A DNA stretch of 64,000 nucleotides from Acidovorax sp. sic0104 (GCF_019219095.1 NZ_JAHUWH010000001.1:62001-126000); one strand, 5' to 3'; shown: positions 37,116 through 47,329, numbered from the stretch's first letter. Notes: a model not told the origin generated them from the sequence alone. Translations and numbers: made by a program.

Positions 37116-38116
37116 TATTGGGCGCAGGTGCCTGGGGTTCGGCCGTCGCCATGAGCGCGGCGCTGCACCCTGCCCGGCATGCCGTCACCCTATGGGCCCG
37201 CGATGCGACCCAGGCGCAACAAATGCGCGACCAGGGGCAGAACGCGCGCTACCTGCCCGGCATTGCCTTCCCTCCACCTCTCACACTGGCCGACGGCGAC
37301 TTCGCTGCGCTGCTGCCCGGCGCCGATCTGATCATCGTGGCCACTCCCATGGCGGCGCTGCGCGGCATGCTGCAGGCGCTCGTCGGTTGCACCGCCCCCG
37401 TGGCCTGGCTGTGCAAGGGCTTCGAAGCCGTCGCTTCTGACGCCGATCCGCAGGCTTTTGGGCTGCTGGCACATGAAATACAAGCGCAGATAGCTCCTCA
37501 TTTGATAGCAGGCGTACTCAGCGGCCCCAGCTTTGCTCAGGAAGTGGCGCTGGGCCACCCCACAGCGCTGGTGGCGGCAAGCAGCCATGCCGCCGTTCGC
37601 GATGCCCTGGTGGCAGCCTTTCACAGCCAAAGCGTGCGCGTATACGCCAACGAAGACATCGTGGGTGTGGAGGTGGGTGGTGCGGTGAAGAACGTGCTGG
37701 CCATCGCCACGGGCCTGTGCGACGGGCTGGCGCTGGGCCTGAACGCCCGGGCCGCCCTCATCACCCGGGGCCTGGCCGAAATGACACGGCTGGGTTTGGC
37801 ACTGGGCGCGCGGCCCGACACCTTCATGGGCCTGTCCGGCTTGGGGGACCTGGTGCTGACGGCCACGGGCGACCTGTCGCGCAACCGCCGGGTGGGCATG
37901 CTGATGGCGCAGGGGCACAGCCTGAGCCAGGCGGTGCAATCCCTGGGCCACGTCGCCGAAGGTGTCTACAGTGCCCGCACGGTCGTGCAGCGAGCGCAGG
38001 CGCTGGGAGTGGACATGCCGATTGCCCAGGCAGCCGTGGCACTGCTAGATGGGCGCGTGCTGCCTGCGCAGGCTGTAGCGCAACTCATGGGACGCGAACC
38101 CCGGGGCGAGACGTAG
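37103..38116 (+). CDS. gpsA: NAD(P)-dependent glycerol-3-phosphate dehydrogenase
   Basis: A 337-residue dehydrogenase making sn-glycerol-3-phosphate for phospholipids. The Rossmann motif [10 protein letters not shown] lies near residues 7-16. Other matches: [28 protein letters not shown], the catalytic lysine in [18 protein letters not shown], and [23 protein letters not shown]. The start codon lies inside repeat copy F, and residues ~119-136 are encoded by repeat copy G, where three rare ATA codons occur within twelve. The length and alignment are normal despite this. It ends the rhodanese-grxC-secB-gpsA block. Confidence 0.96.
   Translation: MKIIVLGAGAWGSAVAMSAALHPARHAVTLWARDATQAQQMRDQGQNARYLPGIAFPPPLTLADGDFAALLPGADLIIVATPMAALRGMLQALVGCTAPVAWLCKGFEAVASDADPQAFGLLAHEIQAQIAPHLIAGVLSGPSFAQEVALGHPTALVAASSHAAVRDALVAAFHSQSVRVYANEDIVGVEVGGAVKNVLAIATGLCDGLALGLNARAALITRGLAEMTRLGLALGARPDTFMGLSGLGDLVLTATGDLSRNRRVGMLMAQGHSLSQAVQSLGHVAEGVYSARTVVQRAQALGVDMPIAQAAVALLDGRVLPAQAVAQLMGREPRGET
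37456..37510 (+). repeat. Dispersed repeat copy G inside gpsA
   Basis: CTTTTGGGCTGCTGGCACAT followed by CAAGCGCAGATAGCTCCTC and ATTTGATAGCA matches the full-length consensus. It is read in frame as [19 protein letters not shown]. The local base composition is much poorer in G+C than the rest of gpsA. Confidence 0.65.
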
Positions 38117-38270
38117 CGCTCTTGCGGCGCACGGGCGGCAGAGAGCCCAGGATGCCTGCGGCATGCATCGAGCGTGGCTGGGGTGGTTGCCAGACACCGC
38201 TCATCACGAATCGAAAACCACTTGTCTGACAATGGGACGGCGCACGCATGCGGCCTTCTAGTATCCGGGC

Positions 38271-38804
38271 ATGCAAGCATCGCGCACCTCTGCTGGATAC
38301 CGGCTCCCACCAGCCCAACACGGATTCACCATCATCGAGTTGATGGTCGTGGTGGCCATTTTGGCGATACTCACGGCCCTGGCAGCGCCCAGTTTCACAC
38401 GCCTTGCCGAGCGCTGGAGGGTGCGCAGCGCTGCTGAAGATCTCACATCCGCTCTTTACTACGCCCGCTCCGAGGCCATCAAGCGCGGTGGAGGTGTGGC
38501 CATCGATGCAGCTTCAGGGTGGGAGCAAGGCTGGAAGGTCACGTACACCCAAGGAGCCACCACGACCGATTTGCAGGTCAGCCCAACGACCCCCAAAGTC
38601 AGCGTGACTCAAAGCGGCGGTGTGAACAAGCTCTACATCGACCGCTGGGGCCTGCTTTCGGAAACCAGCGGTGGCGTGCCGAGCGCCATCAACATCCTGC
38701 TGTACCCGGTCGGCAAGACCGTTACCGACGATGGTGCCATCCGTCTGTGCGTCTCGGCCGGCGGCCGCATCTCTCAAACCCGGCAAGGCGCCGCCTGCTC
38801 TTAA
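38271..38804 (+). CDS. fimT: GspH/FimT family pseudopilin (first copy)
   Basis: A 177-residue type IV pseudopilin. The prepilin peptidase site is HG/FTIIELMVVVAILAILTALAAP, with the essential Glu5. GspH/FimT features follow (LTSALYYARSEAIKRGGGVAID and a C-terminal CVSAGGRISQTR). It would be an initiation or minor pilin at the tip of the pilus. It is the first gene of a seven-gene operon ending at 45960, and its paralogue follows after 17 bases. Confidence 0.9.
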   Translation: MQASRTSAGYRLPPAQHGFTIIELMVVVAILAILTALAAPSFTRLAERWRVRSAAEDLTSALYYARSEAIKRGGGVAIDAASGWEQGWKVTYTQGATTTDLQVSPTTPKVSVTQSGGVNKLYIDRWGLLSETSGGVPSAINILLYPVGKTVTDDGAIRLCVSAGGRISQTRQGAACS

Positions 38805-38821
38805 GCCCCAGGGCCAACGCC

Positions 38822-39397
38822 ATGCGCATTCGCCGAACCCTGCCAGCAAGCAACCGGTATTCCGTGGCCGGCTTCTCTGCCATCGAGCTGATGATGGTGG
38901 TGTCTATCCTTTCGATACTGACCGCCATTGCAGTGCCCAGTTTCACCGTGCTGACCGAGACCTGGCGCGTGCGGGAGACCGCAGACCAGCTCCAATCCAC
39001 CCTGTACTACGCGCGGTCCGAAGCCATCCGGCGGGGCGGGCATGTAGTCATTCAAAAAACGCCCAACATGACCAATGGATGCTCAACGGCACCCAATGCC
39101 CGTGATTGGGACTGCGGCTGGATTGTCTGCCACGACGCCAATGGCAATGGCACATGCAACGCCAACGAGGCGGTGCTGCAGCGGGTTGGATCTGCAGGCA
39201 AGGTTCACGTCAATCGCACGGGCGGGGGCACGAGCATCACACTGAATCGATGGGGCTTGGTGAGCGGCACCTACCTCGGTTTTACCCTCGTTCCTCTCGA
39301 AAAGACGGTTTCCCATGTCGGCGCACGCGGCGTCTGCATGAGCTCTGGTGGACGCATCCGCGTCATTTCCCAAGAAGCCATTCCATGCGTTGGCTGA
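38822..39397 (+). CDS. GspH/FimT family pseudopilin (second copy)
   Basis: A 191-residue pseudopilin. The cleavage site is AG/FSAIELMMVVSILSILTAIAVP. It shares with the first copy the motif LYYARSEAIRRGGHVVI and a C-terminal GVCMSSGGRIR. It contains an extra cysteine-bearing loop (CGWIVCHDANGNGTCN). The stop overlaps the pilV start by 13 bases. Tandem fimT genes imply two different tip subunits. Confidence 0.9.
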   Translation: MRIRRTLPASNRYSVAGFSAIELMMVVSILSILTAIAVPSFTVLTETWRVRETADQLQSTLYYARSEAIRRGGHVVIQKTPNMTNGCSTAPNARDWDCGWIVCHDANGNGTCNANEAVLQRVGSAGKVHVNRTGGGTSITLNRWGLVSGTYLGFTLVPLEKTVSHVGARGVCMSSGGRIRVISQEAIPCVG

Positions 39398-40062
39398 CCT
39401 CCATGATTCCCATGACTTCTATGACTCCCAAACGGCACCAATCCCCATCCCAGCGTGGTATCGCGCTGATCGAATCGCTGATTGCCATCGTCATCACAGC
39501 CCTGGGCATTCTGGGCATTCTCGGCGTGCAGATGCGCACCCTGAGCGACACCTCGACCACCGTGCGGCGCGCGCAGGCCATTCGGCTGATCGAAGACCTG
39601 GGCGAGCGCATGAAGGTAAACCCCAACGCACTGGCCAGCATCAACTCCTACGTCACCACCTTCAGCAGCGAGCCCACGGTTCCCGCTGCCGGATGCGCCT
39701 CCGGCTGCAACCAGGCTGCGATGGTGACGTACGACCTGGCGGTCTGGAAGAAGTCCGTGAAGGACACCCTTCCCTTGGGCCGGGCTGCCATCTTTATCCC
39801 CCCAGCTGGTGCCAGCACCCAGTTGGGCGTGATGCTCGCATGGCGCGAAAACGAGCGCGACTCCAGCGCGGGCTTCAAGGATGAGATCGACGCCACCAAG
39901 GTGCGCGCTGCCGACAGTTCCCTGAGCGCCGGCGGCGGTACCGACAAGACCAGCAATGCATGCCCCGATGGCTACATCTGCCATCTGCAGTACATCCCCG
40001 TGGCAGGCCGCTGCCCTACTGACAGCAATTTCCCAGGCCAGTTTTTCTGCGCAGGAACCTGA
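39385..40062 (+). CDS. pilV: Type IV pilus modification protein PilV
   Basis: A 225-residue minor pilin. The prepilin site RG/IALIESLIAIVITALGILGIL has Glu5. PilV-typical features follow: RAQAIRLIEDLGERMKVNP, and a C-terminal cysteine pair (CPDGYICHLQ, CAGT). The start at 39385 overlaps the upstream gene and is two bases short of pilW at its end. PilV, PilW and PilX together prime pilus assembly. The symbol is given from motif and place in the operon. Confidence 0.9.
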   Translation: MRWLTSMIPMTSMTPKRHQSPSQRGIALIESLIAIVITALGILGILGVQMRTLSDTSTTVRRAQAIRLIEDLGERMKVNPNALASINSYVTTFSSEPTVPAAGCASGCNQAAMVTYDLAVWKKSVKDTLPLGRAAIFIPPAGASTQLGVMLAWRENERDSSAGFKDEIDATKVRAADSSLSAGGGTDKTSNACPDGYICHLQYIPVAGRCPTDSNFPGQFFCAGT

Positions 40063-40064
40063 AC

Positions 40065-40982
40065 ATGACGCCCCTCTTTCCCGCAGCGCATGAAGTCATG
40101 GCCAAGCGCAGCCAGCCAACACGCCGACCCACGGCCCAAAAGGGTATGACCCTTGTGGAGCTGATGGTGGGCATCACCATCGGACTGCTGGTGGTGGCCA
40201 TTGCGACCACGGCGCTCATGGTGTCGCGCGGAGTCTCCGGCACGGTCACCGACGCCAGCGGCATCCAGCAGCAGGCCTCCTACGCGATTCGCGTCATCGG
40301 TGCACAGATGCGCCAGGCGGGCTCGCTGTTCCTCAACCCGAACCCGACAGGTATCGCAACCCCTGCAACTGCGTCTTACCTACAAAGGGTAGCGTTTGAA
40401 ACCGACTCCAGAGACCCCACCAATGTGGGCCTGCCGTTCAACCCAGCCCTCAACACGATCAACTCGACCTCGACCTCGATCACATCGGGGTATCGCCGCT
40501 ACAAGGACAAGATTCATGGAAGCGTCGACGAGCAGTCGCTGATGCGAAACTGCCTGGGCGGGCCTATCGACACCAGCACCGACCAGATCGTTCAAAGCGC
40601 CTTCACGTTCGATGCACTCAAGAGCGAACTCCAATGCAGTGGCAACAATGCGCCTGCCCAGCCCATCATCAAGAATGTCGCCGAGTTCCAGTTGCGCTAC
40701 CTGGTTCAAGACAACGCCATCAAGGGCGCTCCAGTCATTCGCAACACGACCACCGTTCCGACCAACTGGAGCCAGGTGCAGGCGGTCGAAGTCTGCATGG
40801 TGCTGTACGGCAGCGAACGCATCGACATGCCAGTCGGCAGCACCTACATCGGCTGCTCGGACGCCGCAGTCGACATGTCCACCCTGCCGGGTGATCGTGC
40901 GCGCCGCATGCACATGCGATTCAAGAACGTTTTCCAGATGCGCAGCCAGGGACTTGTTGGCTCCGCGATTCCGGCCATTTGA
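40065..40982 (+). CDS. pilW: Type IV pilus minor pilin PilW
   Basis: A 305-residue minor pilin. KG/MTLVELMVGITIGLLVVAIATTALMVSR gives the prepilin site and membrane helix. The large C-terminal domain has ASYAIRVIGAQMRQAG after the helix, cysteine-bearing loops, and ends GDRARRMHMRFKNVFQMRS, typical of PilW. It starts two bases after the pilV stop and is followed by pilX after 13 bases. Confidence 0.9.
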   Translation: MTPLFPAAHEVMAKRSQPTRRPTAQKGMTLVELMVGITIGLLVVAIATTALMVSRGVSGTVTDASGIQQQASYAIRVIGAQMRQAGSLFLNPNPTGIATPATASYLQRVAFETDSRDPTNVGLPFNPALNTINSTSTSITSGYRRYKDKIHGSVDEQSLMRNCLGGPIDTSTDQIVQSAFTFDALKSELQCSGNNAPAQPIIKNVAEFQLRYLVQDNAIKGAPVIRNTTTVPTNWSQVQAVEVCMVLYGSERIDMPVGSTYIGCSDAAVDMSTLPGDRARRMHMRFKNVFQMRSQGLVGSAIPAI

Positions 40983-40995
40983 GAGTAATTACCCC

Positions 40996-41763
40996 ATGCA
41001 CCGCTTGCCATCGCCCCTGTCGCGTCGACAAAGGTACCCCACACAACGTGGAGTGGCGCTGTTCGTCGTCATCGTGTTCGTCATGCTGTCCATGCTGCTG
41101 GCGCTGTGGGCGTCGCGCACGTCCCTTTTCAATGAAATGGTGGTGGGCAACGACGCGGACTACCAACGCGCTTTCGAGGCAGCCCAAACAATGCTGCAAG
41201 ACGCTGAACAGGACATTCGACTGAGCAATGAGTCCCCGGAAAGCAGCGCACTCTGCACTGCAGGGGGCGATGTCTGCCGCTCTACCACCATCGATCAGTT
41301 CCCACTGGCAGGTGAAGGCGACACGGTCGTCAACAAACTCTTGGACGCGCTTAGTGCTGTGCCTGCTGGTTGCCGTAGCGCCCTTTGCATTAAACGTGAG
41401 GGGTCACTCGATTTTTGGAATAACACCGATGTAGCCAAAGGCCCTTCGTTGGCACAAATGCTAAATGTCGGAGCGCGCTATGGTCAGTACACGGGTGCCA
41501 AAGCAGGAGATAAGACCAATCCTGCCAATCCCATCTTGGCAGATCGTTCTGCAAATAAGGGGGCTTGGTATTGGATAGAGGTGCTCCCTTATGACAAAAG
41601 TGCCGAAACGAGTAGCCTCATAGTGGGGGGTGCAACCAATTTGCTTCCATTAAAAATCAACCCATATGTTGTTTATCGCATTACCGCCCTAGCTTACGGT
41701 CGCAAATCAGGCACGATGGTAACTATGCAGCAGACTTACGCGCCAGTACCCCAACCAGATTAA
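40996..41763 (+). CDS. pilX: Type IV pilus assembly protein PilX
   Basis: A 255-residue minor pilin. RG/VALFVVIVFVMLSMLLALWASR is the N-terminal helix. It lacks Glu5, as PilX proteins often do. NEMVVGNDADYQRAFEAAQTMLQDAEQDI follows, a known PilX stretch. The 3' half drops sharply in G+C (46% over 41581-41700 by hand count), unlike its 5' half. That drop continues into pilY1 and suggests exchange. Confidence 0.88.
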   Translation: MHRLPSPLSRRQRYPTQRGVALFVVIVFVMLSMLLALWASRTSLFNEMVVGNDADYQRAFEAAQTMLQDAEQDIRLSNESPESSALCTAGGDVCRSTTIDQFPLAGEGDTVVNKLLDALSAVPAGCRSALCIKREGSLDFWNNTDVAKGPSLAQMLNVGARYGQYTGAKAGDKTNPANPILADRSANKGAWYWIEVLPYDKSAETSSLIVGGATNLLPLKINPYVVYRITALAYGRKSGTMVTMQQTYAPVPQPD

Positions 41764-41863
41764 GAATCAAAAACACCACAGGCCACATGCCTGCGGAGAT
41801 CGCAGTTGCACATTTCGGCTGCAAATTAATGCAGCAATATTATATCGACGATAGGAGCACATC

Positions 41864-44800
41864 ATGCCCTGCACCCCTCCACGTTTCCGTAAATCGCTTT
41901 TGGCCATGGCTGCCAGCGCGGCGCTGGCGCCCTATGGCGCTTGGGCACTTGATTTGGCCCAGGAGCCCCCCCTGCCCAAGGTCAAGCCATCCTTTGTGGC
42001 ACCCAATGTGATTATCTCTGTCGATGATTCCGGGAGTATGGGCTTCCGGCTTGACTCGGAAAGTCAGAATGGTGCGACCAATAACACGGCGCCCAACGCC
42101 GATGGCACCTGGCCCATGACCAGCCGCCGGATGAATGTCTTGAGGTATTCGCTCAAAAAGGTTTTCAATGACAAAACCTTGATTCCAGACAACAAGATCC
42201 GGCTGGCATGGCAGGCCATGCACAACAATAGCAACAGCTTGAACAACTATTCAGATTCCGGATATTGGTATGGATCGGGAGCCAACCCAGGCAAGGGCAA
42301 GACGCCTGGTGCAGACAACGTAGGGTCCACGAATACGTCTCGCACGAACTTCATGCGGTCACTTACCGCCACGCACCGCAATAATTTTCTTGCCTTCACC
42401 GATTACCTTCTTCCGAGCAACGGAACCCCGTCGCACGAGATGTTCAAGCAGTCGGACGAATACCTGCGCAATGCCGCCTTGGACAAGAACAGCCCCTGGG
42501 CTGCAGTGCCGGGCACTACCGACAAGCCGTTTCTCGGATGCCGCCGCAATTACCACATCATGATGACCGATGGTCGCTGGAACGGCACGGACTTTGCCGT
42601 CCCGGACCTGAACTATCGCGACAACGCAACCAACCTGCCCCTGCCGGACGGCACCGTCTATGGCGGCACCACTGCTGGCCTGCAGCAGTCGGCCCTGTAT
42701 CGTGACGAAAGCCTGAACACGGACGGAAACAGGCCCATTGCCGACTGGGCGTTCTACAGCTGGGCAAAGCCGCTCAAGACGACGGGCCTCACGAACGACA
42801 AGGTTCCATTGACGCAGGAATACAAGGACGCACCAGCCACCGAATCCTTCACCAGTGGCGGCAAAACCGTCGTCTTGCAGAAGTACTGGAATCCCAAGTA
42901 CAACCCGGCCACCTGGTCGCACATGGTGACCTACACGATCGGCTTCAGTGCTCTTGCGACTTCGTGGAAGCAGAATTTCACGGACGCCAAATACAATATT
43001 ACGGCGCCCACCGATCGCGTGCCCTTCGGGTATGACGGAAGTTTCCCCGCTCTGGTGACTGGCGGCAAAACCTGGCCACAAATGGACAACGAGGACAGGC
43101 GCTCCCTCGACCTGTGGCATTCAGCCTTGAATGGCCGCGGACGCTTCTACGCAGTCGCCAAGGGTGAAGACCTTGAAAATGCTTTCCGCGAAATCATCGG
43201 AAAAATCAATGAAGACAGCTCCACGTTGCCTGATACCGTGGCCGTAGGCTCCGCAGGCGGTGGATTCAACACGACGCGCTCGAACGCCGGCAACTATGCG
43301 TCGGCCTACAACGGCAAGGAAAGCTGGCGCGGGTGGGTCAGTGCCTCCGCCGCGCGCGAGCCCGTCAAGAAGCCTTGCCTTGAAGATGCGACCAAGGAAT
43401 GCACCTACTATCCCGACCCGACCAAGGAGTGGGAGGGCAAGACCACGGCAGACAGGCTCGATGAACTTGCCAATTTGTCGGATCGGCTGATCCTCAGCTG
43501 GAGCGATGAATGGTCCAGCACCAAATTCAAGGGTGGCGTGTCCTTCAAGTGGGCCACGGGGCAAACCAATCTGAGCACGGCGCAGAAAGCCCTGCTTGGC
43601 AAGGAAACTTCGGACACGACAGCCACCGTGTACACCAAGGGCGAGAATGTCCTGAACTACATTCGTGGCCAGCGCACACTGGAAGGCGACAAGGACACCC
43701 CCGGCGGCTACACGGCAGCGTTGCCCTTCCGCGAGCGCTTCAGCCGCCAGGGCGACATCATCAACTCGGACATCTGGTTCACCGGCGCTCCCGCCAGCGA
43801 CTACTCCCTGGCCGGCTACAGCGCATTCATCAAGGCGCAGAAAGACCGGACCCCCATGCTTTATGTGGGGGGCAACGACGGGATGCTGCACGGTTTCTCC
43901 GCCCTCGACGGCAAAGAGAAAATCGCCTACGTCCCGCGTGGCTTGATCGGGGACCTCAAGAAGCTGGCCGACCCCAACTACAACCACCAGTACTACGTGG
44001 ATGGCTCGCCCATGACGGGCGACATTCAGTCGGGCTCGACCTGGTCCACCGTGCTGGTAGGCACCCTGGGCGCGGGCGGCAAGGGGTACTTCGCGCTGGA
44101 CGTCACGGACCCATCCACGTTCGCAGAGAGCAAGAGCCAGCAACTGGCATTGCTTGACCGCACACGCGGCAACAGCGAAGGTGCTCCGGACTGCAACCGT
44201 ACGGGCATCTCCACCGCGGAGAAGGCTGCCTGCCTGGTCATCGTCGACGAGGACAAGGACATCGGCAACATCACCGTTCAACCCGTGCGGGACAGTTCCA
44301 ACCAGCTTCGCAGCACGCAGGTGGCACGGCTGAACAACGACCGCTGGGCGGCGGTCCTGGGCAATGGCTACAACAGCGAGAACCAGCGCCCCGTGCTGCT
44401 GGTGCAGTACCTTGACGGCGCCAGGGAACTCAAGCGCATTCAAGCCAGCGACGACGCCAAAGGCACCGGAAACGCCAACGACAACGGCTTGTCGGCACCG
44501 ACGCTTGTGGATTTGAACGGCGACGGGCGTGCCGACATCGTTTACGCCGGCGACAACCTCGGCAACCTGTGGAAGTTTGATCTCACGAGCGCCGACGCCA
44601 CACAGTGGAAGTCTGCCTTTGGCATCGACTCACCGCTGTTCACGGCACGTGGAGCCAGCGTGAAAAATGGCGCTCGCAATCAGCCCCAGCCCATCACGGC
44701 CCCGCCCATCGTGCGCGCCAACGACAGAGCCATGAAGGTCGCAAGCGCAAGCCAGCCTGTGGGCGGTTTGATGGTGGCGTTCGGTACGGGAAGAAACCTG

Positions 44801-45526
44801 TCCAAGGATGACCGCGACGTGACCAAGGCCCAGTACAAGTACGTGCAGACCCTGTACTCGGTCCTGGACAACGCCCGCTACCGCGTCAGGGATACCAGCA
44901 AGCCCAAGGACGAACAACGGCTGGAAATTCACCCGGGCGCAGGCGCATTGCCGGGCGTTCCTGCGGTTCCCACACCCAAGGCTGTCGGGGTCATGGGGGG
45001 CAGCGCCAAGCTCGCAAAGCAGGAGATCGTGAAGATCGGCGCGACGAGCAATGAAAAGGCCAACGCCGTCGACGAGCTCAAGGCCGACACATGGAAGGAC
45101 TTTGATGGCTGGTACCTCGACCTTCCTGAAGAAGGCGAGCGCCTGCTCAAGCCCATGCAGTTCTGGGACGGCAGCAACATCCTGGCGGTCTACACCGAGG
45201 AACCCTCGGGCACGTCCACGGACAACACGACCACCGTTGAAGAAAGCTGCACGCCCACGACCGTTGCGACGATTCCGGGCGTTCAATACCGCACGCTGAT
45301 CAACATCATGGACGGCAAGAATCCCACGGTTCAGTTGGTGGCGGGGTCCGTGGCCACAGGCACGACGCGCGTCGAGGTCCCTCCTGGCCCGCCGCTGCTG
45401 GTAACCTCTGGCAAGAAGATTCTTGACTACACCGGAGTGAACCCCAAGAAGGTCGGCGACAAGCCACGCGAAGACAATCGCATGCCTGAACAGTCGTTGC
45501 GCCCCAGCTGGCGCCAAGTGCAATAA
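41864..45526 (+). CDS. pilY1: PilY1-type pilus tip adhesin
   Basis: A 1220-residue exported protein. A Sec signal peptide covers residues ~1-28 ([18 protein letters not shown]). A MIDAS-like DDSGSM at about residue 52 begins a von Willebrand A-like N-terminal region. The C-terminal part is the PilY1 beta-propeller ([48 protein letters not shown] near residues 880-905, with the calcium loop DLNGDGRAD). The family serves as tip adhesin and regulates retraction. AGGAGC precedes the ATG. The 5' part is G+C-poor. Confidence 0.92.
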   Translation: MPCTPPRFRKSLLAMAASAALAPYGAWALDLAQEPPLPKVKPSFVAPNVIISVDDSGSMGFRLDSESQNGATNNTAPNADGTWPMTSRRMNVLRYSLKKVFNDKTLIPDNKIRLAWQAMHNNSNSLNNYSDSGYWYGSGANPGKGKTPGADNVGSTNTSRTNFMRSLTATHRNNFLAFTDYLLPSNGTPSHEMFKQSDEYLRNAALDKNSPWAAVPGTTDKPFLGCRRNYHIMMTDGRWNGTDFAVPDLNYRDNATNLPLPDGTVYGGTTAGLQQSALYRDESLNTDGNRPIADWAFYSWAKPLKTTGLTNDKVPLTQEYKDAPATESFTSGGKTVVLQKYWNPKYNPATWSHMVTYTIGFSALATSWKQNFTDAKYNITAPTDRVPFGYDGSFPALVTGGKTWPQMDNEDRRSLDLWHSALNGRGRFYAVAKGEDLENAFREIIGKINEDSSTLPDTVAVGSAGGGFNTTRSNAGNYASAYNGKESWRGWVSASAAREPVKKPCLEDATKECTYYPDPTKEWEGKTTADRLDELANLSDRLILSWSDEWSSTKFKGGVSFKWATGQTNLSTAQKALLGKETSDTTATVYTKGENVLNYIRGQRTLEGDKDTPGGYTAALPFRERFSRQGDIINSDIWFTGAPASDYSLAGYSAFIKAQKDRTPMLYVGGNDGMLHGFSALDGKEKIAYVPRGLIGDLKKLADPNYNHQYYVDGSPMTGDIQSGSTWSTVLVGTLGAGGKGYFALDVTDPSTFAESKSQQLALLDRTRGNSEGAPDCNRTGISTAEKAACLVIVDEDKDIGNITVQPVRDSSNQLRSTQVARLNNDRWAAVLGNGYNSENQRPVLLVQYLDGARELKRIQASDDAKGTGNANDNGLSAPTLVDLNGDGRADIVYAGDNLGNLWKFDLTSADATQWKSAFGIDSPLFTARGASVKNGARNQPQPITAPPIVRANDRAMKVASASQPVGGLMVAFGTGRNLSKDDRDVTKAQYKYVQTLYSVLDNARYRVRDTSKPKDEQRLEIHPGAGALPGVPAVPTPKAVGVMGGSAKLAKQEIVKIGATSNEKANAVDELKADTWKDFDGWYLDLPEEGERLLKPMQFWDGSNILAVYTEEPSGTSTDNTTTVEESCTPTTVATIPGVQYRTLINIMDGKNPTVQLVAGSVATGTTRVEVPPGPPLLVTSGKKILDYTGVNPKKVGDKPREDNRMPEQSLRPSWRQVQ

Positions 45527-45537
45527 AGGAAGTTTTC

Positions 45538-45960
45538 ATGAATCAGCGCCTGCCAAAAACCCAGGGGGGTTTCACCCTGATCGAGCTCATGATCGTGGTG
45601 GCCATCATCGGCATCCTGGCTGCCATCGCGTACCCCAGCTATGCCGAGTATGTGCGCCGCGGGCACCGGGCGGAGGCCCGGGGAGCCTTGCTGCAGGGCG
45701 CCCAATGGATGGAGAGAGCGGCGACTGCGACGGGCACCTATCCGCTGACAGCGGCCTTCCCAACCAGCCTGAAAACCGTGCCCAACGACCGCTACGACAT
45801 CTCCGCAGTGTCGGACGGCGCCACGTTCACCATCACCGCCACTCCCAAGCTCGGCCAGACAGGCGACAAGTGCGGCAACTACACGCTGACCAACACCGGA
45901 ATGCGAGGCGCCAAGGGGGCGACTACAGGGACGCTCGTGACCGAATGCTGGGGCAGATAG
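45538..45960 (+). CDS. pilE: Type IV pilin-like minor pilin (PilE-type)
   Basis: A 140-residue pilin. [32 protein letters not shown] is the prepilin peptide and long helix with Glu5. A C-terminal disulfide pair is likely (DKCGNY and TECWGR). This layout fits the PilE-like minor pilin that closes many fimT-pilVWXY1E operons rather than the main pilin. It starts 11 bases after pilY1 with AGGAAG upstream. Confidence 0.9.
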   Translation: MNQRLPKTQGGFTLIELMIVVAIIGILAAIAYPSYAEYVRRGHRAEARGALLQGAQWMERAATATGTYPLTAAFPTSLKTVPNDRYDISAVSDGATFTITATPKLGQTGDKCGNYTLTNTGMRGAKGATTGTLVTECWGR

Positions 45961-45990
45961 CGAACGCCATCCCTTACCATCGCAGGCGCC

Positions 45991-47103
45991 ATGTCTTCCA
46001 CTGCGCCTGCCCCCATGAACCAAGCGCTTGAGCTCGCCGCTCAAGCGCTTTTTCTTTCCAATCCCAACCCCCGGGTTGGGTGCGTCATCGTTGCGCCTGA
46101 CGGCCAGATCATTGGCCAAGGCTTCACGCAGCAGGCCGGTGGTCCGCACGCGGAGGTCATGGCCTTGCGCGACGCCGCCAGCGCGCACCGCGACACGCGG
46201 GGCGCGACCGCCTATGTCACCCTGGAGCCCTGCTCTCACCAGGGGCGTACAGGCCCTTGCTGCGATGCCCTCATCCAGGCGGGCATCACCAAAGTCGTGG
46301 CGTCCTTGCAGGACCCGAACCCTCTGGTCGGGGGACGAGGTTTTGACCGCCTGCGTGCAGCTGGAATCGATGTGGTGGTGGGCCCAGGCGAGCAAGCCTC
46401 GCGGGAGCTCAACATCGGCTTTTTCAGCCGCATGGTGCGGGGCACGCCCTGGGTGCGCCTCAAGACCGCGGCATCGCTGGACGGAACCACCGCACTGGAG
46501 AACGGGGCCAGCCAGTGGATCACGTCTGCGCAAGCCCGCGCCGACGGACACGCATGGCGCGCGCGCGCTTGCGCTGTGCTGACAGGCATCGGCACAGTCC
46601 TGGACGACAACCCGCGGCTTGATGTGCGCGATGTGGCTTCACCCCGACAACCGCACGTCGTGGTAGTGGACAGCAGGCTTCAGACCCCCCCGGATGCCAG
46701 CGTACTTACCACCACCGGTCGCACTTGCTACATCTACGCAGCCGTTCAGGACAAGCCCAGGCAGGCCGCTCTTGAATCCCGAGGCGCACAGGTCATCCAT
46801 CTCCCCAACGCCCAAGGCAAGGTGGACTTGGCAGCCATGCTGAAGGACTTGGGACACAAGGGGATCAACGAATTGCATGTTGAAGCCGGCCACAAGCTCA
46901 ACGGATCGCTGGTACGTGAAGGCTTGGTCGACGAGTTGCTGGTGTATCTGGCGCCCCGCTGGCTGGGTGAAGGGGCGCGCATGGCCGACTTTGGTCCTCT
47001 GGAGGCGCTCGCAGAAGGCATAGCGCTCCAGTTCACTTCGGTGGACAGGTTCGGGCCCGACCTGCGTATCGTTGCGCGCTTCGAGGGCCGTGACCGGTTC
47101 TGA
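45991..47103 (+). CDS. ribD: Bifunctional riboflavin biosynthesis deaminase/reductase
   Basis: A 370-residue enzyme with two domains. Residues 1-150 are the zinc deaminase: HAEVMALRDA near residue 53 and the ligands in EPCSHQGRTGPCC. The reductase follows (WVRLKTAASLDGTTALENGASQWITS, TGIGTVLDDNPRLDVRD, ELHVEAGHKLNGSLVREGLVDEL). It performs steps two and three of riboflavin synthesis. The start may be 45991 or the ATG at 46015. A terminator-shaped hairpin lies inside codons 11-20. No FMN riboswitch is seen. Confidence 0.95.
   Translation: MSSTAPAPMNQALELAAQALFLSNPNPRVGCVIVAPDGQIIGQGFTQQAGGPHAEVMALRDAASAHRDTRGATAYVTLEPCSHQGRTGPCCDALIQAGITKVVASLQDPNPLVGGRGFDRLRAAGIDVVVGPGEQASRELNIGFFSRMVRGTPWVRLKTAASLDGTTALENGASQWITSAQARADGHAWRARACAVLTGIGTVLDDNPRLDVRDVASPRQPHVVVVDSRLQTPPDASVLTTTGRTCYIYAAVQDKPRQAALESRGAQVIHLPNAQGKVDLAAMLKDLGHKGINELHVEAGHKLNGSLVREGLVDELLVYLAPRWLGEGARMADFGPLEALAEGIALQFTSVDRFGPDLRIVARFEGRDRF
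46022..46059 (+). terminator. Terminator-like hairpin inside the ribD 5' coding region
   Basis: A perfect 11 bp stem AAGCGCTTGAG / CTCAAGCGCTT with a seven-base loop is followed by TTTCTTTCC. By shape it is a rho-independent terminator. It sits 62 bases past the pilE stop and in frame as QALELAAQALFL. It could end the pilus transcript, or damp ribD expression. Confidence 0.55.
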
Positions 47104-47313
47104 AGCCAATCCCTGCAGACTGCCTGGGAACGCAATGGGTGGCGAGAATCAATTGGCGGCACCGCGTTCTGGCGCCCGATTTGCGGGCGTGGGCACGAGC
47201 CCATGCAGTGCATCGAGGCCCTCACTCGCGCCACTTGCCCTCCCCTGCCATCTCCGAAGATTTTGCGCAGGTCCTCGTCACATCCACCATGGTGCACAAT
47301 CCGCACCATCTTC

Positions 47314-47329
47314 TGGCGCACTTCTTGCT
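47314..47329 (+). promoter_or_regulatory. Predicted sigma-54 promoter for amtB
   Basis: TGGCGCACTTCTTGCT fits the sigma-54 consensus TGGCRYRN4TTGCW at every fixed position, with GG at -24 and GC at -12. The predicted start of transcription is near 47340, about 63 bases before the amtB ATG. An inverted pair GGTGC/GCACC lies just upstream (47290-47310). This fits nitrogen control by NtrC, although the pair does not match a standard NtrC site. Confidence 0.7.

Noticed and set aside
47290-47310. A possible NtrC site (GGTGC, seven bases, GCACC)
   Set aside because: The half-sites are in the opposite order to the usual GCACC-N5-GGTGC, and it lies too near the promoter for a typical NtrC enhancer; kept only as a remark.
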